Shown: positions 17,441 to 30,000 of the stretch, in pieces
How positions within the stretch are numbered: the stretch's first letter is position 1
How the letters are laid out: each line of letters opens with the position of its first letter
Assembly (NCBI RefSeq): GCF_947623445.1
Contig: NC_135240.1
Coordinates: 9,114,001 to 9,178,000 of the forward strand
Reading direction: 5' to 3'
DNA from: Clavelina lepadiformis
Lineage: Eukaryota; Chordata; Ascidiacea; Aplousobranchia; Clavelinidae
Length of the DNA: 64,000 nucleotides
Program-made: the position numbers and the translations under genes
The notes under the pieces: model-generated
Databases searched by the model: none
Told to the model about the DNA's origin: nothing
Seen by the model: the letters and a program-made list of their open reading frames with translations, nothing else

Positions 17441-17479
17441 AGCTAGGGGGGGCGAAAGGGGCCATGCCATATAGTGCAC

Positions 17480-17754
17480 AAGCTACCAACTTTTTTTAAT
17501 GTCAACACTGGTTACCACCAGTAAAATGTACTGCGAGATGAAAAGGCTCATGTGACGCTAAACACCACACCCATACGTGGCAGTGGTCTTTGCAATCCAC
17601 CTTCACTGGAAAAATTTACTATTAATTTCTGCCTCAGTCTGTTGCTAAAAGCTCACTTTGCCACAAGAAAACCAAGTTTTTTATAAACTTCAACTTAATC
17701 AGAACCTTTTAGTAAGATAAAGTTGCGTAGCTGAAATTTTAGTAAATCAATTAG
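17480..17754. other. no gene recognised
   Basis: A spacer downstream of FAU, with no supported feature. Confidence 0.5.
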
Positions 17755-17760
17755 TTTATT
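17755..17760 (-). terminator. FAU poly(A) signal
   Basis: On the minus strand this is a canonical AATAAA, 22 bases beyond the FAU stop codon at 17782. Very short 3' UTRs are typical of ribosomal protein genes. Confidence 0.8.
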
Positions 17761-17781
17761 TGCATGGTGGTTCACACATGT

Positions 17782-19442
17782 TTAGGAGTTTGAGTTAGGC
17801 CCACGTCTGCGGCCAAATGTTTGCACGACATTTACAAATCTCCTGTTATACTGAATGCGACGTTTGGCTCTTCCTGTCTTCTTTTTCTTCTTCTCTTGAG
17901 CCTCCACCTGCATTGAAAAGTCAGTGGTAACTTGGACATAGCGATTACCGTTGTCCAACACAAGTACAAAAGTCAATGAGACTTTAAGCATTCCAATTAA
18001 CAATACTTGCAACCATGATCGCAGCTAGCAGAGTAAAGCTCAAGTGGTAAGAAAAAAATGCCTAGTTGAGCCACATAAGAACACAAAGCAATACCATATC
18101 ACCGCCTCTAAGTTAAAAATAACCTTTTCTGCCATACCTTTGGTGTTTGTGCTTTAACTTTTCCAGCACGAGCTAAGGAACCGTGGACCTTTCCTAAATT
18201 AAAATACAATACATCATGTCCTTATTATCATAAACAATACATTTAACCAGTATATAAACATCAGCACATCACGATAATAACAACAACAGTCTACTATAAG
18301 TGGGAGAAAAATTGCCGAACTTTTTAATTTGCAACTGTTAAATCACAGCTACTTCATTGCAGCTATGCCGTAAGCATATGAGACTGTAGTATAGCGATTG
18401 CTTGCTCTGTGTGCCCACAAAGGTTAGTGCATGGCATAAGCATATACTGCAAATAAATCTGCAGCAACAATTCAACATTTTTTAACACTTTTTAAATGGT
18501 TTTAAAACATGTAAAAGATATTAAACCGTTTCTAAAACTACTACCAATCTTCTCATTCCTAGCACGATATTCAAAACGATACAAAATTTGAAAGATTGCA
18601 TCAAACCAAGCATCTATCGAAGATTTCTTGCAGTACAGTAGAAACTGATTAATCCCTTATCGCATTTATTAGATGTGTGGCACAACAACGCCTACTATTA
18701 CATATTTAAAACATATTCTGCATCTCCAAAACCACGCTTTATAATATAGTTTAGGCTATATAAGCAACACGGTCCATGTACAATTGTGACGTCAACGTTC
18801 AGTGCGAAATCCACTAACACAACCACCAGCTAACATGACCATTTCACTACGATCCCACGGGTGTTAAACTTACTGCGGTTCTACTGCACATGGAATACTT
18901 TACAACAGAGGAAAAGAAATGATTTATAAAGCGGTTATGTTATCCTTGAAAGTGTAGTACCCTCATGCTGTAATATACAGCTTCTGAAATGTTAAGTAAA
19001 TATAATGGTACATTCATAAGAAATTACCTCCAAGAAGTCTAGCAAGAACAGTAACTGTTGAAAGGTGGTGGATGCCAGCAGCTGCAAGTGCGATATCATC
19101 ATCCAAGGTTTGTCCATTGTAGCTCAAAACCTTAAGCAATAATTTGACATGAAAAATTATGCGCATTTACAAAACAAATAAAAAGTAAAGCCATTACTAA
19201 ATAAGTGATGAAACAATCCAATTCCATTTCTTCAAAATCAGGAGCAAGTTGAATTATTGAAAATTGGGCAAGTTGAAGTGAAAAACAATTTTATACAATA
19301 TATATATATCGAATTACACATATACCTGGTCTTCAGCATGTAGCCCTTCTCTGATTTGGATTGTTTCTTTTAGAGTCGAAACCAAGTCAGATTCACTGAC
19401 ATCAATGCAATGTAGTTGATCAGTGCGAAGAAATATTTGCAT
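17782..19442 (-). CDS. FAU: FAU: ubiquitin-like FUBI fused to ribosomal protein eS30
   Basis: The precursor is cleaved after a Gly-Gly to release a ubiquitin-like protein and eS30 (RPS30), a component of the small ribosomal subunit. Coding exons, from the start: 19442-19326, 19130-19028, 18193-18138, 17907-17782. They give 133 residues, the same length as human FAU. Residues 1-74 are the ubiquitin-like part ([10 protein letters not shown]...LARLLGG); the Gly-Gly is split by an intron. Residues 75-133 are eS30: [18 protein letters not shown], then the basic [13 protein letters not shown] and [10 protein letters not shown], ending GPNSNS. An in-frame acceptor (cag/gtaaac) lies 9 bases before the ATG, so the first intron is in the leader. 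The ATG matches the family start. Strong constitutive expression is expected. Confidence 0.97.
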
Positions 19443-20028
19443 TTTGTTTACCTGTTGGGGCTATAAATGCATAACATATTTTAAAATACATTGGCCTATT
19501 TGCTAAGCAGGAGATGTAAATCATAACGCAAACATATGAATACTAGACATTAAATGAAATCAGACCCACTGTTTTAAAAATAAGCAACACATTGAATGGA
19601 ATTATTGGCGGCATAGCAAAACACAAAAATCTGGATCTGCTGGTGGAAGCTGAAAACTAGCTTTGTTAACTTTTGCAATAGTTAAGCGATAGATGCTGCC
19701 GTCAGGGGGTAAGAAAAAGGTAAACTACAGCGAGGCTGTAAATGAAAGCGACAAGCAGACAGTTTTGAGCATTTAGGTTGTTTCAGTTTTATTAACGTGC
19801 CAGACTGGAATCTACCATGGAAAATTAAATGCAATTTTTATGCCGGCATATTTTCGTGTATGTAAATTTATGACAAACGTACACATTATTAAGTGAACAG
19901 GTTTTTTAAATAAATTATTTTGATGTAATAATTTTGTTGGAGGAAACTATAAATTTTACGAAACAATTACAAAAATATAACCTCGCAGGGATCTAAACTA
20001 AAGTTGCATATCCAGCGTATGAAAAACA

Positions 20029-20130
20029 GGGTCTAGTGTACAAGTGCACAACCAGATGACATCACAATTTGAGTAGCTGGGGTCTAGTATACAAAGGCAT
20101 CCTGTGGTTGTGCACTTATTTACTAGACCC
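20029..20130. mobile_element. 102-bp palindromic MITE, copy 1 (FAU leader intron)
   Basis: Both ends read 'gggtctagt' inward, followed by an imperfect aagtgcacaacca match, so the whole element could fold into a hairpin. The flanks gaaaaaca (20021-20028) and aaaaaaca (20131-20138) look like an 8-bp target duplication with one mismatch. A second copy in reverse orientation is at 52561-52662. It has no coding capacity. Confidence 0.75.
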
Positions 20131-20800
20131 AAAAAACATGCTATGCTGCTGATTCAAACCTAAATATAACAAGTTATAGCCTACCTACTTAAAGTATAAC
20201 CCAGACTGCAGACTATGGCAAGAGCACACCTAAGTTTTTTTCTTAAACGGCATTGCAAACCAGCGCAAGGAGATACTAACTTTTGCTACAACTTATACTG
20301 CAACATTACTGTTTAAAATTGATTTCTCTAAAAAATCAAAAGGGTAAACACTGATTTTTTCCATGATTTCAATCGTTTTGGGCCACATTATGCCTACACA
20401 AACGCAGTACACACCAGTTGCTTCCTTGCACATGGACACACCCGAGATCTCGGCGAAAACTGTCATACTCTACAGTCCGCCGTATAACAACAAAATTTAG
20501 TCCATCACAAGCATAATTTTATTTTGCATAACATACTTTCAAACTGCCCCGTTTAGCCAAACAATTTTCAAGTAATTGAAACTTTTTTGCAGTTTTTTCG
20601 GATAGAACCAAAAACTAATACTAAAGCAATTTTTTGGTAAAGTCATGATTGTTTTCTGACTTGTAGGCTTATATAGCCTATTTAGCCCACATTACGTAAC
20701 CAATAATTGTTAACAAGACATAACAACTTGAACTTGACCACTTAGTGCAATGGCTAGCAAAAGTTACGTCAAAATACCCTAATGAAACCAAAATACTCAC

Positions 20801-20828
20801 CTAAAGTCCAGCAGATTTGTCAGAAAGG
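20801..20828 (-). promoter_or_regulatory. FAU non-coding first exon with TOP-like start
   Basis: On the minus strand, 'ttttcctttctgacaaatc' leads into 'tggactttag' and then a strong donor gtgagt. The pyrimidine run CCTTTCT fits a 5' terminal oligopyrimidine (TOP) start, which places growth-dependent translational control on ribosomal protein mRNAs. The leader intron would then be 19452-20800. The exact start site (about 20826-20830) is inferred from the motif. Confidence 0.65.
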
Positions 20829-20839
20829 AAAACCTCAGG

Positions 20840-22030
20840 AAAGTGTGTGGCCAGGATGTTTTCTTGTCACTTGAAGTCGCTGCTTGTCATATTTATTTAC
20901 AAACAAAAGGGTTCAGTTGTGGTTTATCTAACAACAAGAATAATTTTAATCTATAGAATTAAGAAAGACTTTTTGGTTTCTGTAATTCAACAACAACAAT
21001 AGCATAAACTAAGTCAGACCTTTTCCAATTCAAATTTTTTTGGCATGGCAACAGTCGCCAGTATACTGTAACCCAGGACTTCTAAAACTGGGGTTTGAGA
21101 TACTTTTCGCGTCATGTAAAGATTTTTGATAGCTAGTTCACGCCGGCTTCAACTCGTTTAATGAAAGTAGGCTACTTATTACTAAGTAGTAACAAAACAG
21201 TTGTAACAGAGCAAGAAAACAAGTTCATAAACTTTAAACAATAATTAGAAAACACTTCTCCAAGAAATGATGTAATGGTATTAAAAATACCATCGAGGTG
21301 ACTGCAAATCTTAGATATCCATATACTCGACTTTTCTTTACCAAAAGATTCGACTTGACTCGGGTCCTACATGGTAAATCACTTGACATGCAGCTCGAGT
21401 TTCATGAATTGGTTACGAATCTGGAGAATGTTACTAAACCGCTATATGTGCAGTGAAGTCATAAAAACTGAGAATTGCTGTCATAAAAAAGGTAAGTAAA
21501 TTCTGTAACGCATTAGTGCCGTGAAACGACGAGGACGCCATCTTGAAAATATTAGCCTGTGCCGTTCCACTTAAGGAAAATAAACAAGCCAGGATAAAAG
21601 CATGTAGCTGGAATTGGTTTGTTGTTTTCGTCATCCTCACCTCCGGAAAGCGTAAGCGCGTCACATCCATCTGCTGAAAGAGATTTGTTGTTTGTTTTTA
21701 TCTTAGTTCATATTTTAAAACAGTCGTATTTTAGACATGGCCGAGATATCTCGCCACACCAAGTTATAGCCTACTTTGGAAAATGTTGTCCTGCTCTTAA
21801 CCACAAAAAGATTTCAAGATTTTGTGCAATTAATTACATATAGAGTATACCGTAATAGTTTTCCGTTATAGGTAAAAGAACTACCGATGTGAATAAACTA
21901 TCTAACAGATTTGGCTAATGTCGGTACTCGGATTCGCAGTCTTTTTTGCAGTTGATGGCATGCTTACCAAATTTCTTGTGGTAATAGCACAGACGCTTTG
22001 CTGGTTAAGAGTTATTCAACGAACCGGTGA
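20840..22030. other. upstream FAU spacer, no gene recognised
   Basis: There is no supported gene. Around 21330-21400 the sequence has repeated cgactt/actcgg words that recur in inverted form at 22725-22775 ('cgactcgagtcgtt'). The intervening block may be an inserted element with worn ends. Confidence 0.4.
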
Positions 22031-22039
22031 ATACTGGTG

Positions 22040-22340
22040 GACTAGGTGCAGTGGTCTGGGTTGTTGATGCTAGACGAATTACGCGTATTGTTGATCGTCG
22101 CATCCAGCATTTGAAACCGTTGTTTTAGTCGCTTGACTTCATTTTGACGCACCTTGATTGTTTCATCTTGTCGTCGTAATTACTACGATTCTGCTGCTTG
22201 CTTTTTGACTACGCTGTGCAAACGCTCCAGCTTCGCGTTAAAGTAGTCAAATTTTCCTCTTAGTCAAATCTGTGCTCACGTAGCTGCGACAAGTGGGCGT
22301 CATCTTGGACAGAAAGTTCGTTGCAGAAACCGTTCTTCAC
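22040..22340 (-). pseudogene. decayed coiled-coil coding fragment
   Basis: On the minus strand, one frame reads FDYFNAKLERLHSVVKKQ, then two stops, then RRQDETIKVRQNEVKRLKQ and RFQMLDATINN. The composition and heptad-like leucines indicate a coiled coil. Just upstream a different frame reads NELSVQDDAHLSQLREHRFD, so a frameshift separates the parts. No splice sites fit. It is either a retroposed fragment of a cellular gene or the remains of a transposon ORF. The family is not recognised. Confidence 0.4.
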
Positions 22341-22779
22341 TGGGCTTTACGGGGTCACCAATTCGGCGCTTGTAAAGTTATGACTCCGGATGAAGAGCAA
22401 GGAAGGTTGCGTTTCTTCCCAGTGAGCACGAGCTGTCCCGATCGTAGCCTACTTGAACAATCGAGACGCTTACAAACCCAACTTATATTGTTGATCTCGT
22501 GTGCCCGAAGAACTAGTACGCACACACACATATATATAACAAGCAAATACCACGTGTCCAAACGAAGACAGCAGAATCACCGCATGGTGTCACCATGGCC
22601 GCCACACACTTCAAGAAATTCGTTCGAAAAAATAAGAGATTCGCATTACAGTGTCTAAATACTGAAATTGGATTATTCAAAATAAGCAGACTCTTGTAAA
22701 GTGTTTAATGTAATTTCCTTGAAAGAGACTCAAGTCAATTCAAGTCTTCAAAAAAACGACTCGAGTCGTTCCGGTTTGC

Positions 22780-24075
22780 GATTCTGGCATTCTCTGTTTG
22801 AAAACAACATACAGGAAAATATAAAAAATGACAACATTTAAAAATATCAGCGCATTACATATTCACGATAGAGTCCCCAAAAAGCAACCAACCAAGCGAG
22901 TTGTTTCAATCAAAATTATATGATTACAACCACACATGACCAGGAAAAAGTGATTCTTGTATATTCCCGTCATACTGTAAAACTGTGTGTTGATTTTGTT
23001 GAATACTACACAGTAATCGCAATATTGCAAAATACACAAAATATGACAACAACTCTAAATCTTGCTCACAAATGGCAAATGACAAAAATGATGCCAAAGA
23101 CTTGTGTAAACACAAACACTGTAGTCAGCACAGACAAAAAACTTTGAAATAGATTATATTATTGAAATGTTGCTCAGATCACAAACGTGCAAGAAACTTT
23201 GACGATTAGGTGTGACGCAGAAATTTTGCCACAAGTGTTTGGCCGTTAAAAACATAATTTGATAATTACGACTCAAAATATTCAATATCTAGAACAGGTT
23301 TTGCAAAATTTTGCTCAACTGAAATTCCTCAATAAACGCTAAGCCGCTACTACATTAGCTTTCATAAATATGATGAATCGCAGTATATGGTTGCTCGGAC
23401 AGCTGATACCACCTGTGGTAAAAGGCAACAGTGGCAAAATACAAAGCCAAAAACTTTCTCTACACATCCACATCTGCGTAATTTTAGGAAAATATTAACA
23501 AGAATGCATCTCTGTGATTCTGCAATTGGCATTTGCATAGACCTTCTTTAATCTCTGTATGAAAATGAAATAATAACGACAAAAAAACAAGTAAAGGAAT
23601 GTTTCTGCTGCGTTTGACAACTAAGCAAACATAATTTATGCTGACAAAGTTGCCCAAATAAAATTTCTACGTCTTGGCACGAAGACAATAAACCCAGCAC
23701 GTGACCCCTACCACCCACAAGATGGCCATAAGAACAAGTTTGCCACCATTTAGATGTGTCGGGTACAGGGACAGCGAAACATAGCCTTGTAGGCAGTAAG
23801 GCACCACACTACACCAAGCAAATACCTGACACTCTATTTATGAGGTACTTCTATCGCAAGAGTAAATATAGCAGAAACAACGCTGCCACAGATCTTAACT
23901 GAAGAAGGTTTTTATAGAAATAAAAAAACAGCCAAGTCAGGTGCTTGCTGTGAATGCACTATAACTATATGAAGAAAGACAAGGACGCATTTGAGAAGAA
24001 ATAGCCACTAAAAATAATGATATTGCAATAACATTTTAGTTGAGAGAAAACGGTAAATTGTGATTAAAAATGGTA
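22780..24075. other. N4BP2 downstream region
   Basis: It contains the 3' UTR of the minus-strand N4BP2 gene. No canonical poly(A) signal was found close to the stop. Short frames on either strand look random. Confidence 0.4.
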
Positions 24076-24082
24076 ACAAAGC

Positions 24083-27000
24083 TCATAGAAAAACTTTTAT
24101 CATGCCCGCATTGACAAACTTGTGTGCCATTTTCTTCATTTTCAGAAATTCCATAACCGCATTCTTAATTTTGGGCACACCCAAATGACTATTTAGACCT
24201 GTATTTAGAAAATAAATCATGCTTAATAACCAACTATTAATGTTTCAATATTGGATGGCAACATTACATTCTGAAACTATTGACAGTAATCCAACATTAC
24301 CTCGTCCCGTTATGACAAAGAAATATCGTGGCTTGTTGCGTTCTTTGCGCTTTTCAGCAATCACTGATTTGAGAGTGTCTATTGCTTCATCAACGTGCAG
24401 ACCATGTAAGTCAAGTTCATTTTTAGAACGCCCTTCGTTCCTGCAAACAGAGTTGAACAATGCATCAAACCAACGATAAATTTTGCATTGACTAAGCACA
24501 GAAAAATGTGTTCGCGAAGTTTAGTAAACCAATAGGTACCCTATTAGCATGTAAGCTGCATTTTATATGAGAAGATGAACAACAGTCAACTTTTCCATAA
24601 CAGGATTCAGTGAATACAAAGCCGTAAAAAATTAAAAAAGATAGTGTTTTGGGTATACATGTCTGAGATAAATGCTTACATTTTCTGGTAAGTGATGTTG
24701 GCAGCACGTTGATTTGCCTCACGTAGTTTGTTCATGTGCATCTTGGCCTGTTCTCTGTAATAAGAAGCCAGTGGGCCTCGATGCTGATGGGTTGCAACTG
24801 CAGCTTTCTTTTGACATTCGTGCATTTGTTGCCTGTTTGGGACAATCTTTAGGTTAATAAAGACATAATCCAAGAAAAAGATACGATCATGGTACAACAA
24901 AGCCTTAAAATTTGAATTAACCAGACGGATGTGGAAATGTTTTGCCTGTTACTCATAATATAATCATCAAACAGTGGTTTTGTGTTAAGTACCCATTGCT
25001 TAGTAAAAGCATTCGCAGGCGACAACAAACATAAACGTTTGTATAAAATGTCCTAATAACTTGACATGTAACGAGTTCTGTCAGCAGACCTACAATGTTT
25101 CAATATACCTGTGGACCTTTGCTTCAGCTCTCAAGTCCTGGTATGTATTTTTTTCACTTATAATTTCAGGAACCATGGCGTCAATGTTGATCTGTAGAGA
25201 ATCATATCATAAGTGGTGCAAGTTGTTGGTACAAAGCTTGCTACTACAACAGAATTCGACCATTTTTACTGATCCGCAGAATTCGGGGTAGTGCTGACAC
25301 AATATGCCATTGAAATCATAAACCATCAATTATATATTACTTAAGTCACAATAAATACCATTTTCTGAGAACTTGATGCAGAAAATTTTCCCAAATTATT
25401 GGTCTCTTGCATCTTCGATGTTTCACCAGTAGTGGAAGACGTATCACTAGAAGAAAGCATGAGCTCTTCCTCACTAAATATACAGGCAGCTGTCTCCATG
25501 GTGATTTGCAGGTTGCAATCGTTTGACTACAAAGATAGATATCAAGCTTTAATGTTTCAAAAAAGGGTCTTATAATAAAAAGATACAGCAAAATAATAAA
25601 AGGAAAAAATCCCGCTTTTTTGCATCAATTTACCACAAACATCTCATCCAGGATGTGTTTCGGTACAGCGGGGAACATGGCGTGAAGTTGTTCTTTTTTT
25701 AGTTGGGATGAGAGTTTTGTTTTTCTCAGCTAACAAGATAAAGGCATTTTATGGTACATTATAAAATACCACGACATTTACAGCAACACAAAGTACTCAA
25801 TCATTAAGATCTTAAAGCAGTGGCAATTTTATTTTAACTACATATTAAAATTGAACTTTCAAGGTTTCATACTTGTGCACTCTGTCGTTGTTCTGAAGCA
25901 TGCGCAGCTTGCTCTTCAGCCATAATCTGTGATAACTTTTGCTTTTGAGGACGACGATCAATGGACCACTTTCCACTGTCATTAGAACTGCGAGATGGGG
26001 ATTCCTTATATAAATTTGGAGCTTTGTGCCTGTAAACAAAGCCTTGTATTGATAAAATGGATACAAGTTTTTTCTAAATGACAAAATATGTGAAAAACCA
26101 ACATTTTTATGTATTAATGGTAGCATTGTAGTCTTAGGTTATGAACAATAAACATACTTTATTTTTCGTCGCCTTGCAGTTGGTAGTTTTTTAGTTGTTG
26201 TAGTTTCTTCAGGCAAGCTGATGTAAACAGTAGTTACAATTGCATACCTTACTATCAACATGCTTCTAAGTATTGCACAAAAATTAATGCTACTTTGTTT
26301 TGGCTCAGCCTGAAAATTATTTAAATTACCTTCGTTTGGTCATCATTGGAGACGTTTTATATTCCTCTTCTTGTAACCTAAAAGACATAAAAAGGTTTTG
26401 TTCAAAAATTCTACCAAATGTTAATAAACATAGCCTGCAGGAAAATTATCATATATTAAAGAAACTTTGGTTAGAGTATGATCTTGTTTTTGGCACTGTA
26501 TGTGGCACTTATTTTAACTGAAAATTTGAATATTTGATCCTTTGGACAACTTAACATCGTAAAAATATCAAAATTGTACACTGACTTTCTAGCAAGTTCC
26601 TCATCTTCTCTCAATTGCTTTGCATCAGCCTCACACTGATTTTGTTTGTCTTGAGAATATTCATCTAAAGTGGGTGCTTTTGTACCAAATATCTCACGTA
26701 ACCTGGGAACGGATTCAGTGACAACTGGTATCACGTCTGTGCTGTGCTCAGAAGCTGAGTCCTGGCATTTAAGGAAACAGAACAGCAATTAAGCACATAG
26801 CCACTTGGATTTAAAACCAGTTTTTAAGTCATTTTAATACAACCTCTGTAACAAATTCCTTCTTCTGGGCAGTTTTCCATGCATTGTAGATTGCCTTTGC
26901 TGTATCAACATCGAGATCAATTTCAAACTCATCACTGTCCAAGCTTTCTCCTTCACCAAAAACTAGAATCAGCTGACGCAAAAATTCTTCCGGCAACTTC

Positions 27001-30000
27001 AACCGAATGGAAGGCTGTTCCCTGTTTCTATCAGCCACTTCTAAGATTGGCAAAAACGTTGATTAGGCAGAGTACATTAAGTCATTATCGGTGTCAAATA
27101 GATACCTGTACTTCCTTACCGGTCTGGGATAACTCAGAAGGTTCTTCCTTTTCTGACGTGTCTCCAAAAGTGATATAATCCTCCACACAAAGCGCATCAT
27201 AATAGTCATCTAAAATTGAATAATATTTATTTAGTTGATGTGTACATACTATAGCCTTAGATATACAATAGAACTGAAAGGAAACAATACAGACAAACAG
27301 TAAGAATTAAAAGCATAAGAGTCACAAATGATTCAGCAAACCTATATTTAAGTTGCTTCCTGCCCCAAACAGAGAGTCTTCTGCTATGAGATCTGTCGCC
27401 AAATGTAGTTGTTTCTCACATCGAAGATAGACATCTTTGAGATGTTCAGGAGGCAAATCACTGAAGAGCAGTCGAAGAGTGGCAAGATCCTCATCTGAAT
27501 CGACTGCCTGCAAAATATATTGGAAACTATTTCAAATATGAATTAAGCCAAATATAGGAAATACTACTGGCTCATTTGAACTTGCTTTGTTGAACATTTG
27601 AAATAAATTTTCATTAGCTTGGTCACCGGTCGCAAATCAGTTACCAGCTAATATGACAGGGCATTTTCTGTTATCAACACATGTTCATAAAAAATAGACA
27701 GATTATGACTTACTGTTTCTTCAAGATCAGCTGTTGAAGAGCTTTTGTCAAATGTTTTTGCCCAACTAATTCTATCAAGCTTGTCTACAGAAAATTCTGA
27801 ATGAAAATTTAATCCATTGCCCAGGAACACCTTGGCTTGGACATCTTGTGTTACATTATTCTCCACTTTACGGAGCAAAACAAAATCTTCTTCTTCTGTC
27901 CTTGTCTCCACTGTGTTTCGTTCTTTTATTAAGAAATCTTTGTTAACAGTGCCTTGTGGAACAAAACGAGTTGAAAGGGAATCATCAAAATATTTTTTCC
28001 AGTTATTATTATTAGAGTCAGGTTTGTTTTCAAGGATTGGGCAATCAAATACAGGCGCCAGCTTCCTGTTCTTCAATTGATTCTTTGACATTTTGTTACT
28101 CGGTTTACCTGACAATACAAACAAAGGCACAAAACTAATAAAAAAGGACACATAACAATTTAGTAGGTATATCTGCCAGCACAATGTACAAAGGCACACA
28201 ATGAACTCTTTAAATTTAAAACCCTATTGACAATACATTACACAAAGAAAAACAGTAGGTTGGCACAGTGACCTTACCAAAGTTATTGGGGCTTGGTGAA
28301 AGATTCTTGCCGTCTTTAGTGCTATCTGCAACAGGTGCCAACTGCAAAACCTTTTGCTCTGAGGAACAGTCATTTCCTTTGGTGAGGTTTGACAAATTAG
28401 TGGATGTGGATGCACTTTCCCGTTGTTCCATTAACCGGAAGGCATTTTCGATTTCATATCTGTCTTTGTCGGACAAAACTTCACTGGAGAGTCCAGAATT
28501 TATTTTATCATTCATCATCATCAACTCATCAAACGAAGATGATGAAGATGTGCAATCTTCTTCGTCACTGATATGAGTCTTCTGATCATCCGTGTTCATG
28601 CCGTATGCTGTAGGAGGTGCAAAAGAAAGATGATCGCTGTTTTTGTTGGAAGTCACAGCTTTGCAACTTGTAGACGAGTTTGGTGCTCTTTCTTGAGAAG
28701 TTGCACTCAGTTTTCTTTTTACATTATTTTCATTTAAACTAAGTTTCTTGAAGTTTTTTGACAAAGCAGGTTTAACACTTTGTTTCTCATTTCGCTTGGC
28801 GGGACTTTTTGGGTTTATTTTTCTCAGGTATTCTTGGTATGCTTCCCTTCCAACAACTTTCTCAACCGTGAGATTTTCTTCATACCTACAAGCAAATAAT
28901 AATTCTTGGTAGAAACATCATGAAAACCACATCATCATTACAAACATCTTGTTTAAGAAATAAATATCTCTTTGAACTACAGTCGAAACTCGTTGACTTG
29001 AAGTTGAAAGGACTCGGTAAATTACTTTAAAGATTTTTATATGCCAAGTGATAAAATGGGTATAGGGTAAAAATTGCAACATTTGAAAAAATGACCTTTC
29101 AGCTTTGGTGTACTGCAACACACTATTGCACGGATTAAACACCAAAACTGTATGTTCACTATTGTTGTAATCTCGAATAAATGGCAATCACAGTCAATGT
29201 TGTGCCTCAATCTATTACCATAGTGAGATGATAAGCAATAAACTAATAAGTGATATTCTAAACAAAGAATAAAAATAGCACGAAATGAACACAAGATAAT
29301 GAAATGATTTTAAATTTACATGCTGTATCACTAAAATACTATGTGCAATATTCAACAAAAATTTAATTTCTATGGCAATGACGTAGGCTATCGATTATTA
29401 TCACAGGTCAACAAAATTTCAGTTCTTTTTTTAAACGAGAACGCAAGTATATTATTTAAGATGTATTTTTTGCTCTGATTCCGAATCTGCCTTTAGTTTT
29501 TCTTTTGCTCATCACATTTTCAAGATATCATCGAATCCGTGTTTTCAGAAAAAAGCATTAAAACAATACACAGCTATGATACATGGCACTTAAAAATGTT
29601 TGGCATATGACTTTCTTTTGTCACATGACCAATGTTCCCTCTAAGCTGCGCGCGTGCGCAAATGCGCACTGCTGACACGGTCTCCGCACACAGAAAATCT
29701 GTTCTGCGCACGAGAAAAAATCCAACCTGAATTGAAAATAGAATAAACGCATAATAACGACCACGCGCATGTCTGATGCTGTTCACAGTGGTCCAAGAGA
29801 TCGCTCAGGGAGTTAGAGTGTTTGCTCAGACTCGTGAAAAATTAGAGGGAACATTGCACATGACGATATAACATCCAGCAGTAGTCCCCCATCATTTCCT
29901 CATTCCAAAAACGAGCTTTGGTAACGAGCTTCCATAGCTTAAACGTCCTGGTGAAATCGTTCACCTTGTTCGTCACTAACTGCACCAAGGTTTTCTGGAA

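Noticed and set aside
27817..28080. Plus-strand 87-codon frame
   Set aside because: It is the antisense shadow of an N4BP2 exon, with no domain of its own.
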